Shown here piece after piece: positions 37,901-44,227 of a stretch of DNA of 44,227 nucleotides (positions within the stretch are counted from its first letter, which is position 1; each line of letters starts with the position of its first letter). This DNA is from JANQIV01 sp050117315 (lineage in GTDB: Bacteria; Bacteroidota; Ignavibacteria; Ignavibacteriales; Melioribacteraceae), in contig JASFMY010000045.1 of the NCBI GenBank assembly GCA_050117315.1, positions 1 through 44,227 of the forward strand. Direction: 5' to 3'. A program made the position numbers and the translations under genes. The notes beneath the pieces are model-generated. The model searched no databases. It saw only the letters and a list, made by a program, of their open reading frames with translations, and was not told the origin of the DNA.

Positions 37901-38178
37901 TTGAACTTCCATTTTCCTTTTAGCGATATAAACCATTTTGAATTTTCTTTTTCATCTTTAATTGCGTTTTCACGTAATGAGTAAGGCATAAAGGTAGCAT
38001 GTGGCAGTTCTTTGTTGATGCTCGTAACAAACGGGTTTTCCAGTTGCGGGTGAGGTTCGCGGTTATACTTAATACCATCGTTCATTGTTTGGGCAAAATT
38101 TGTTCCGGTAATTAAAATGAACAAAACAATTACTATAAAAAAATTAACTTTGATTCTTGTTTTCATATTAGCTGCCAT
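34933..38178 (-). CDS. GH2 beta-galactosidase-type glycoside hydrolase, exported
   Basis: 1081 residues, the length of LacZ-type GH2 enzymes plus a signal peptide (KVNFFIVIVLFILITGTNFAQ). Order: N-terminal sugar-binding beta-domain (about 60-240), immunoglobulin-like domain, TIM barrel (about 355-650) and C-terminal beta-sandwich (about 780-1070, like Bgal_small_N). The acid/base lies in WSLGNEAGNG (Glu502) and the nucleophile in LILCEYAHAMGNS (Glu565). NAVRTSHYPQ and GGFIWDWVDQG are further LacZ-type motifs. It probably acts in the periplasm on galactosides. It has no operator of the kind seen between 22 and 33 kb, so it may be controlled separately, perhaps with the neighbouring TonB pair. 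Two starts (ATG at 38178 and at 38166) are both plausible. Confidence 0.92.
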   Translation of the reverse strand: MAANMKTRIKVNFFIVIVLFILITGTNFAQTMNDGIKYNREPHPQLENPFVTSINKELPHATFMPYSLRENAIKDEKENSKWFISLKGKWKFNFVQGITNRLTNFYETDIDYDNWKDIEVPSNMEMKGYGVPIYLNLEYEWAPGYVQKNPFVDMENNSFGYYRKEFNLPQTWQGRQVFIHFGAIKSAGYVWVNGKKVGFSKDGKTPAEFDITPYLQTGKNIIAVEVIRWTDGSYLECQDFWRMSGITREVYIYSQPKIRIRDFFAKALLDDKYTDGVFSLELEMKNHLNKKSNVTAEYEILDNEGKTIISESKQILISQNDSIGFIKFDGVVKNVKQWSAEIPNLYTLLITTKDENGNVLEMTSSKIGFRSIEIKDGVLLVNGKRILIKGVNLHEFDPVMGQVINEDLMMEDIKQMKRHNINAVRTSHYPQPEQWYKLCDKYGMYLVAEANIESHAMGYDLRKGGTLGNDPDWLDAHMFRIKNSVERDKNHPSVIFWSLGNEAGNGYNFYNTYLWVKERDNTRPVQYERAKLEWNTDIYCPMYHGLWALEEYAKTHHGRPLILCEYAHAMGNSVGNLQDYWDVIEKYSNLQGGFIWDWVDQGILIKNNEKEFWGYGGDFGPQGTPSDGNFLINGVVYPDRSSKSHGMEVKAVYQNIGFNPVKLDEGRIEVINKFRFKNLDAYKLDWEIQADGNTIKTGKLEKLSIGPEQKQIIKVDVSSINPEPGKEYFLNLSVRTKNEDTFLPADWEVASEQFKLPFYMKKEPADFSNDKQLSLIREPDIKISSSDFSLVIDGRSGIITSYKYDDIEFIKNKKGPRPTFWRAPIDNDYGWGMTKKCTEWKNASYVDLKAESVSVKENEKQSVTIEVIYNYKYLMSIWKTVYTVYNSGIIKINNELISADTNIAVIPRIGMKMHLPVEFENLEYFGRGPHENYCDRKTSAHVGRYKSTVQEQYVPYIRPQENGHKTDTRWLYLFNNDYNGIAIVAHSLIEFTALNNTVEDFDSGEDKNTSNRHIIDITPRDFVELHIDYRMMGVGGDDSWGSTPHKQYTIYPSPEGYSYGFTIIPFKNINGFKDIIAKKDY

Positions 38179-38365
38179 TTTTTAGGAGAAATTTGTCATA
38201 AAAATAGTCAAACTCAATTTGTATTTAAAGATATATGAAATGAATTTATGAATAAAAAATTATTAAACGCCCCAGGCAAAGGAGGCTTTATGAAAAACTC
38301 AATTTAGTCCGGGACTCAAGATGTAACTATTCTATTAAATAACAATTACAATTATCTATTCTCAA

Positions 38366-38574
38366 CTATTTTTTTAGTTCAATTGAGTGTTTATAAAATT
38401 CTTCTACTGTAAGTTCTTTCAAGTACAACATTCCGTACGCTGCCCTGGCTCGGAGGACCGGATGATTCAAAAAGAATTCTTTGCCTATACATCTTCTTAT
38501 TTTCTGATAGCAGCTTTCGGGTGCATTATGTTTTTATCTAATTGATTCAAAGCAAAAGCATACAACTTGTTCAT
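38366..38574 (-). pseudogene. Frameshifted remnant of a small protein gene
   Basis: From an ATG at 38574 one frame reads MNKLYAFALNQLDKNIMHP. After a shift of frame near 38525, the sequence continues HPVLRARAAYGMLYLKEL and TVEEFYKHSIELKK to a stop at 38366-38368. Total length is not a multiple of three. The protein-like composition of both halves suggests a decayed gene, but I recognise no family. It lies in the 603-bp gap between the GH2 gene and the second secreted protein, where nothing else coding was seen. Confidence 0.35.
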
Positions 38575-38723
38575 TCTCTTGAATTGTATTGTTATTATTC
38601 TTAGAAATAACATATTACCCGGTCGTGAGGACATTTACATTTGAGTGAATGACTTCCAGCAAAAGTTCAGAATAGACATTAAAAAAACTATATAAAAATT
38701 CTCAACATATTGGTCTAAATAAC

Positions 38724-38754
38724 TACAGCCGGCTTAATTTTAATGCCGGCTGTA
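38724..38754 (-). terminator. Hairpin after the second secreted-protein gene
   Basis: TACAGCCGGC (38724-38733) and GCCGGCTGTA (38745-38754) form a perfect 10-bp GC-rich stem with an 11-nt loop, starting about 28 bp after the stop codon at 38782. It is the counterpart of the hairpin at 17097-17127 after the other receptor/secreted-protein pair. Confidence 0.6.
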
Positions 38755-38781
38755 CTATAATTATGATAAAATTGCAACGAA

Positions 38782-40509
38782 TTATTTTATCAACATCATC
38801 TTCTTAGTTATATTAACGTTATCCCCTATTAGGGTATAAAAATAAACACCTGATCCTAATCTTGATGCGTTAAAAGTAGTTTCATAAGTACCAATATTTA
38901 ATTCACCGCTGTGCAATTGAGCTACTTCTTGCCCCAACACGTTATATATTTTTAGTGCATAGTTGCCTTGAGCAGCAATGCTGAATTTAATTTTTGTAGT
39001 TGGATTAAAAGGATTAGGATAGTTTTGTGATAGTTCGAAACCTTGAGGTAATTCATCTATTACCTCAACACCTGTTACCCACTGTTCTTTTTGTTCAGGA
39101 AACCAATTTAAGTCGCCAATTGCAAAGCCGTCAGAACCACCATGTATCAACGCTGAATTCGTATAAGAAAGGTCTTCCGGAAGCGGCCAAGCAGGAGGAT
39201 AAGTCATTTTATAAGGCCATGTATTATCTAATTTATCCGTAGCAATTCCATGTATAAAATCAATTAATGAATCGACATGCGCAAGCATCTCTGTGTCGGT
39301 AAATTGAGGATCAAGAAACATGTTATTTGCTACATTAACACCGGGGGCATAATCCCAATTGTTTGGATTAGTTAATGAATCCAATACGTCTTCAACAAAA
39401 TCATTTGTCCAACCAGCCATTGTTAAAGTGCGCTTTAAATATCGCTTACCCGCAATTGTATTAACACTATCATATACAGTTACAGTATCATTCCAATCTG
39501 AATAAAATTGAACTAATTTTTCTGGATTGGAAATATTATTGAATGTTGCTTGGTGAACTCTTGTAGAGGGTTCGAAAATTAAACCTGCAGTAGTATCATT
39601 CATCTCTTCAGGACCATAAATTTCTTCACCATTAAAAAAGCCTTTCTTGCTTATTTGGTATATACTCGAGCGGACACTATCAGGATAACTCCAGAACCAT
39701 CCTCCATGAACTTGCGCTGGAGTGCCGCCCATGGCATGGGCCCCATAGAATAAATTGTTATCCATTATCAAATTTGCAGCTTGATCAACAATAAAGGGAT
39801 TAACAACTCCATAAACAATAGTATTATGTTCAAAAACAGCTTTTGGTCCTAACCCCCGGATTGAAAATATATAAGAGTTACAAGCAAAGAAAGTATTATT
39901 GATAAAAATAGTAGTATCAGGTTTAACATACCCACCGGTTAACATCGGCTGACCGCCAAACCACGATGTTGCATGCTGTAAGTTTCTAAAATGACAATCT
40001 TGAACGTCCAGTTTATAATAATTACCATCGATCTTGATACCACCGTCAGAAAAACCATCAAAAACAATACCCCTAGCTTTTAGAGAAACATTCGAAGCTC
40101 CAAACCATATTGCTCTACCGGAACCAAGAGTTAATCCATCAGGACGCATTGCCAACAAGTATAGATCATTCAATTCTACATCAATATCGGATTGAATAAA
40201 CTTAAAGAACCACTCTTCATTTGAATCGTCAGCACGAATGGCTGCTAATAATAGCGGCGGGGCTAAATTTTCATCACCGGTAGCAATAAATTTACAAGAA
40301 CTGTTTATCTCGAATGCATGCTCAATAAAATACCTAGCTCCTCGCTCTAAAACATAAACCCGGTATTCACTTACGGAAGTATCTGCATTGATTATTGCAC
40401 TAATTTGAAGTGCTTGTGACTGGTCAATATAAACAGTATCGGTTGTTGATTGAGCAGAAATGCTAATCATAAACGTCAACAAAAGAGTAATGACGGACAG
40501 TTCTTTCAT
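38782..40509 (-). CDS. Secreted beta-helix-like protein with T9SS C-terminal sorting domain (partner of TonB receptor 2)
   Basis: 575 residues. Signal peptide (SVITLLLTFMISISAQS), a middle region with short strands and Asn-rich turns (LDVQDCHFRNLQ, FINNTFFACNS, FEHNTIVYGVV, IMDNNLFYGA) typical of a right-handed beta-helix, and a type IX secretion C-terminal domain (FELSQNYPNPFNPTTKIKF ... SGVYFYTL ... KKMMLIK). It shares with the protein at 17413-19119 the early RVYVLxRG segment and, just before the sorting domain, GDLNWFPxxKxxW, so the two are paralogues of low overall similarity. The start has AAGGAGG. It lies 85 bp after the TonB receptor 2 stop. No catalytic motif was recognised; glycan binding or cleavage at the cell surface are the options. 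Confidence 0.85.
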   Translation of the reverse strand: MKELSVITLLLTFMISISAQSTTDTVYIDQSQALQISAIINADTSVSEYRVYVLERGARYFIEHAFEINSSCKFIATGDENLAPPLLLAAIRADDSNEEWFFKFIQSDIDVELNDLYLLAMRPDGLTLGSGRAIWFGASNVSLKARGIVFDGFSDGGIKIDGNYYKLDVQDCHFRNLQHATSWFGGQPMLTGGYVKPDTTIFINNTFFACNSYIFSIRGLGPKAVFEHNTIVYGVVNPFIVDQAANLIMDNNLFYGAHAMGGTPAQVHGGWFWSYPDSVRSSIYQISKKGFFNGEEIYGPEEMNDTTAGLIFEPSTRVHQATFNNISNPEKLVQFYSDWNDTVTVYDSVNTIAGKRYLKRTLTMAGWTNDFVEDVLDSLTNPNNWDYAPGVNVANNMFLDPQFTDTEMLAHVDSLIDFIHGIATDKLDNTWPYKMTYPPAWPLPEDLSYTNSALIHGGSDGFAIGDLNWFPEQKEQWVTGVEVIDELPQGFELSQNYPNPFNPTTKIKFSIAAQGNYALKIYNVLGQEVAQLHSGELNIGTYETTFNASRLGSGVYFYTLIGDNVNITKKMMLIK

Positions 40510-40594
40510 AAGGTTCCTCCTTATTTAGTTTTGTGATAAATAGAAATTATGGTTTTAGTTAAAGCTCATTTTGTTTTTAAAAAGAAATCTAAAT

Positions 40595-43564
40595 TTATAA
40601 ACTTAATCTTAAACCGAGATCTGCTGTCATGCCGTATCTCTGTCTATTAGTGTGATACGAGGTCCATTTATTTATATCAATATCATCCTCACCAGCAATA
40701 TTGTTTAGATTAACATAAACTTGTAACCCGTACCAAGGCAGTTTCTGTTTAGCCGAAACATCAAATCTCACATATTTACTTGAAAGCACTCTGTTCTGCT
40801 CCCAAAAGTCCGGCCTTTTGAAAATGTTATCCTGATAAAGCATTGATATCCTAAGGGAAAAATCAGCATAATCATATCCCAATGAAACATTAAAGACATC
40901 GTTTGGCTGATTTAACAAACGAGCTGAATAGGTAGTATCAATATGTTCAACATGGTATTCAAGTTTTACCGGATCATACCAACTCTTAGTATACGTTTTG
41001 GGATAATCAGCTTCGGAAAAAATATGTGTATAATTAAGATTAAGAACAACCCCGTTAAATGGCTGCGGCAGGTACCAAAAATTTGTTTGCCATTCCGTTT
41101 CAATCCCATATACATCTATTTTAATTGGATTATTTCTATAGCTCACTAAAGAATATGCTTGACCTTGGACCAATTCACTTTCAAGTTCTGGATATTCACT
41201 CCAATCACTTGGGTAAATTCTAATAGGGAAAATCAAGTCTTTTACATTCTTTTTAAAACCCCCAATTGAAAAAAGACCAATTTCATTTGAGAAGAAAGAC
41301 AACACTACATCAAAGTTTTCACTCCTAGCTGGTTTTAGTTCATAATTATTATACAAAACAAAATTTTTGCCGATATACCATTTTGGTATGATTGTATTAA
41401 AGTCAGGGTAGTTTAATGTATTAGTATATGCAAAATGAAATTGCATCCAATCATTTGGTTTAATTCTAAAGTGAATCATTGGGAGGAAATAGCCATGACT
41501 TACTGTTTTTTCCACTTTACTATGCATTAAATCACCAGGTATTGGTTCGGCACGGATACCGGAATAAACTGTAGTCAAATTTTGATAACGAAATCCGGGC
41601 ACTAAAGTAAAAATTTGGCCTAAATTTAAGTTAGCCATTAAATACCCAGCACCTCTCTCCTCGTGTCCTTCATAATCATTAAGTATAGTGGGGGCTCTTC
41701 TTACTTGAAAACCACCGAGTTTTCCATCTGTTATATTTTCATTGGCAACATTAATAACATCCATCATTAAATCAATATCCATAGGTGAGCCAAGAATATA
41801 ATCCCCTTTCAAAAAATCATCATAACTGTAATCTTCATCATAAAAATCAGTAAAGGTTATGTTATCACCAAATTCGGGAAATGCATCTCTAATAGCTTTA
41901 TTAACTACTGCTCCATCATCCCAATAAACTGAGCCACTTCTTTCATTATAATCATATGATCTTTTTCTATACTGGAAAGAACCGCCAAATTTTATCTTTG
42001 CAGTAACATACCTTGATAAAGAGAAATCCGAAAACAAGTCAAGCGAAGCATTGTAGGTTCTATCTTTGGAAATATTATCGATATCATAGATTTCATAGAA
42101 CGGCGTATTTTCTTCATCCCGAGCTACATATTCCATAATCTCAGTTGTTGATGCGTATTTAAGAGTTGTAGATAAATCGCTAAATCCGGCGTCATTGTTC
42201 CAAAAATTAAATTTTACATCTGTTGGGTTTTCACTACCAGAGAAAGAATGGGATAACTTTAATTCCACCCCCCAATCAGCAAGAGTTTGTTTTATAGAAA
42301 GAAGGTTGCTATAAACATTAAGTGTATTTTCTAAATACCGACCAGAGAAATAAATATCATTATTTTCCAATTCATAAAATTCATTTCTTCTTGTAATATC
42401 TGTATTACTCCGGCTAAAGAAATTCATAAAATCAACACTACCAGACTCATGTGTGTAGTCTAAAACTATAGTAGCACCCAACCTTCTTCTTTCTCGTAAC
42501 ACATCATCCAAACTCATATTAATAAATTCGGGATCATCATCAGAAGCTACATCGAGTGCCCCATAATATGTATACTCCGCATTGAGTTCATTTGAGTTCA
42601 AATTCCTTTCTTCGAAACTTACTTGAGAGAATAGTCCAAAACTTTCGTTAAAAAATCTTTGTTCATATGAAGCAACTGTTTTATAATTGTTATAAGAGTC
42701 TTTTAAATTTCCATATCCTCCTTGGGTTATTGCTTCGAACCTGGGGGCACCAGTTTTCGTATTAACGGCCTTTCTCATACTAAAATTAATTGTCCCTCCA
42801 AGCACTGTAGCATCCATATCGGGCGTAATAGCTTTGATTACTTCAATCCCCCCTAACATATTAGATGATATCATACTTAGGTCCGTTGCTCTATCTCCAG
42901 AGAGTGAAAGACTTTTATTACTCTCTTCAAAGTCAACACCATGTGAAATGGGATCTGATGATGTTACGTTTGAAGGTAATTCAACACCATCAATTGTAAT
43001 CCGGTTATATTGCGGAGATAAACCACGAACAACAATCTGAGATCCTTCACCCCCTGTTCTAATAATAGAAACACCCGGGAGACGACTTACTGATTCCGCT
43101 GCATTAGCGTCAGGTAGTTCCTGTATCCTTGCAGCAGACACAACATTCTTGATTGGTATTGAAGTAATCTGTTCATTTATTGCTCGTTTCTGTCCTTCTG
43201 CTTGTGCCGTTACTATCAAAGTATCACCTAATATACTTTCAGTCTCTAAGGTAAAATTATATTCAGTAGTTCGATCTTCTTTTACCTCTATGCTAACTTC
43301 TGTTGACTTATAGCCAATGAAAGTTGCACGTACTGTGTAGGAACCGGCTGGGATTTGTTGTATCAAATAATTACCGTCAGGGTCTGTAGCCGTTCCCAAA
43401 CTTGTCCCAACTAAAATTATATTTGCATAAGGAAGCGGATCATTTGTCAAGGCATCTTTAACAGTACCTTTTATCTTGCCTTTTGAGGCCGAATACGTTG
43501 TAACCGTTGTAATTTGAAGAATCAATAAAATACATCCTAATACAGTGGTAAATTTCTTGGACAT
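40595..43564 (-). CDS. TonB-dependent outer-membrane receptor 2
   Basis: 989 residues, built like receptor 1: signal peptide (about 1-26), CarboxypepD_reg-like domain (about 30-115: GTVKDALTNDPLPYANIIL, YTVRATFIGYKS), plug (about 130-260: ELPDANAAESVSRLPGVSI, VVRGLSPQYNRITIDGVEL) and a long beta-barrel ending LGLRLSL. Its plug has an insertion after VELPSNVTSS. It leads an operon with the secreted T9SS protein. No LacI operator of the 22-33 kb type is visible upstream, so it probably answers to another signal. The neighbouring GH2 gene suggests a galactoside-containing ligand, by position only. Confidence 0.93.
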   Translation of the reverse strand: MSKKFTTVLGCILLILQITTVTTYSASKGKIKGTVKDALTNDPLPYANIILVGTSLGTATDPDGNYLIQQIPAGSYTVRATFIGYKSTEVSIEVKEDRTTEYNFTLETESILGDTLIVTAQAEGQKRAINEQITSIPIKNVVSAARIQELPDANAAESVSRLPGVSIIRTGGEGSQIVVRGLSPQYNRITIDGVELPSNVTSSDPISHGVDFEESNKSLSLSGDRATDLSMISSNMLGGIEVIKAITPDMDATVLGGTINFSMRKAVNTKTGAPRFEAITQGGYGNLKDSYNNYKTVASYEQRFFNESFGLFSQVSFEERNLNSNELNAEYTYYGALDVASDDDPEFINMSLDDVLRERRRLGATIVLDYTHESGSVDFMNFFSRSNTDITRRNEFYELENNDIYFSGRYLENTLNVYSNLLSIKQTLADWGVELKLSHSFSGSENPTDVKFNFWNNDAGFSDLSTTLKYASTTEIMEYVARDEENTPFYEIYDIDNISKDRTYNASLDLFSDFSLSRYVTAKIKFGGSFQYRKRSYDYNERSGSVYWDDGAVVNKAIRDAFPEFGDNITFTDFYDEDYSYDDFLKGDYILGSPMDIDLMMDVINVANENITDGKLGGFQVRRAPTILNDYEGHEERGAGYLMANLNLGQIFTLVPGFRYQNLTTVYSGIRAEPIPGDLMHSKVEKTVSHGYFLPMIHFRIKPNDWMQFHFAYTNTLNYPDFNTIIPKWYIGKNFVLYNNYELKPARSENFDVVLSFFSNEIGLFSIGGFKKNVKDLIFPIRIYPSDWSEYPELESELVQGQAYSLVSYRNNPIKIDVYGIETEWQTNFWYLPQPFNGVVLNLNYTHIFSEADYPKTYTKSWYDPVKLEYHVEHIDTTYSARLLNQPNDVFNVSLGYDYADFSLRISMLYQDNIFKRPDFWEQNRVLSSKYVRFDVSAKQKLPWYGLQVYVNLNNIAGEDDIDINKWTSYHTNRQRYGMTADLGLRLSL

Positions 43565-44135
43565 ATATTCCTCATTTTTTGGTGTGAGCTATTTTTTTAG
43601 CAAATTTCTCATGATTGTGGGTGTTGTTAACAAAATTTTAGATCAATATGTTTTTTCGAAATAAAAATAAACTAAATATAAATAAAACGCAAGACCATAA
43701 TTTTATCTATTGTTTTCTTTTTATATTGCTTACCGAAAGGATAATAAATTTTATAGTTGAATAAACTGGATGCAAATATGATTATATAGTTTCATATTAA
43801 AAACAAGATATGTTTTGAAAATCATTACTCTAGAATAAATATATTTGATAGCCTTTGTATTATTTTATCATATTTTTATGTAGTGCCTGTTCGGATATTA
43901 GTAATCCAAAAAGTTCATTCGATTTATACCCTTGGATAATCATGACAATTGTAATATTGTCTAAAGGCACACCCTATATTAGTATTTGCATATATTTTTT
44001 AACCAAATATTATCAATTGCCATTACTGCCCCGCGCCTGAGGAGAGTGTGTTGCAGAACTCAAAGACTGGGCAGTCGAGGTCCATATCGACTTAGCCACC
44101 TCATTTTGAGAACAATATCAAGGTTTTTCGTCACG
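43565..44135. other. Intergenic region upstream of TonB receptor 2, no gene seen
   Basis: Very AT-rich near the receptor start, where its promoter must lie; no confident -35/-10 pair or operator was found. A plus-strand frame at 43855-44040 has no signature, signal peptide or ribosome site that would support it. Confidence 0.4.
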
Positions 44136-44227
44136 AAATAGTGAGGCTGTCTCAAAAGCCTAAAATAGACATTGCGAGGCGTTTTTTGCCGAAGCCTGTC
44201 CGCCGTATCCCGACGAGTCGGGAGAAG
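44136..44227. repeat. Partial intergenic repeat at the window edge
   Basis: The more GC-rich sequence beginning GTGAGGCTGTCTCAAAAGCC and containing GCGAGGCGTTTTTTGCCGAAG and CCCGACGAGTCGGGAGAAG looks like the dispersed palindromic repeats common in this group of bacteria. It is cut off by the window end, so neither its full extent nor its family can be judged. Confidence 0.4.

Noticed and set aside
43855..44040. 61-codon plus-strand open frame near the right edge
   Set aside because: AT-rich, without a ribosome site or family signature.
1..44227. tRNA or rRNA genes, CRISPR arrays, insertion sequences with a transposase
   Set aside because: None was recognised on either strand. The repeats present are short palindromic elements without coding capacity and are too few and irregular for a CRISPR array.

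Overview
The window is AT-rich bacterial DNA in which every convincing gene lies on the minus strand. The best guess for the organism is a member of Ignavibacteria (Melioribacteraceae-like) or a close relative in the Bacteroidota/Ignavibacteriota group. This rests on type IX secretion (T9SS) C-terminal domains with a YPNPFNP motif, TonB-dependent receptors with an N-terminal carboxypeptidase-regulatory-like domain, a DUF5916 protein, and many palindromic intergenic repeats. Promoters in the middle of the window look like ordinary -35 TTGACA / -10 types. The assignment is by recognition only; no search was run.

Layout, left to right (transcription runs right to left): a GH92 alpha-mannosidase (0.2-2.5 kb); a sodium:solute symporter (2.9-5.1 kb); a complete myo-inositol catabolic set, iolG, iolE, iolA, iolD, iolC, iolB and iolJ (5.6-15.6 kb), with kduD and kduI embedded between iolE and iolA; and a LacI regulator (15.7-16.8 kb). 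A TonB receptor with a secreted beta-helix-like T9SS protein follows (17.4-22.2 kb). Next come a GH105 unsaturated-uronide hydrolase and a secreted lyase-like toroid protein (22.8-26.0 kb), a Gfo/Idh/MocA oxidoreductase with a TIM-barrel isomerase and a DUF5916 outer-membrane protein (26.4-31.1 kb), 2-keto-3-deoxygluconate kinase (32.0-33.1 kb) and a second LacI (33.4-34.5 kb). A GH2 beta-galactosidase-type enzyme (34.9-38.2 kb) and a second T9SS-protein/TonB-receptor pair (38.8-43.6 kb) complete it.

Together the genes look like a glycan-utilization region. Receptors import oligosaccharides. The lyase-like protein would release unsaturated uronides, GH105 would free the unsaturated uronate, KduI and KduD would convert it to 2-keto-3-deoxygluconate, and KdgK would phosphorylate it. 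The KDPG aldolase is not in the window. The iol set would turn inositol into acetyl-CoA and DHAP. No SusD homologue was recognised.

The most striking signal is regulatory. Four promoters (upstream of the first TonB receptor, the lyase-like gene, the DUF5916 gene and kdgK) share a 121-bp module. It has a -35 box, a 17-bp spacer, a -10 box abutting a 16-bp LacI-type operator, and a second operator exactly 76 bp further downstream. A second signal is a three-copy palindromic element whose interior is inverted in one copy relative to its fixed outer ends.
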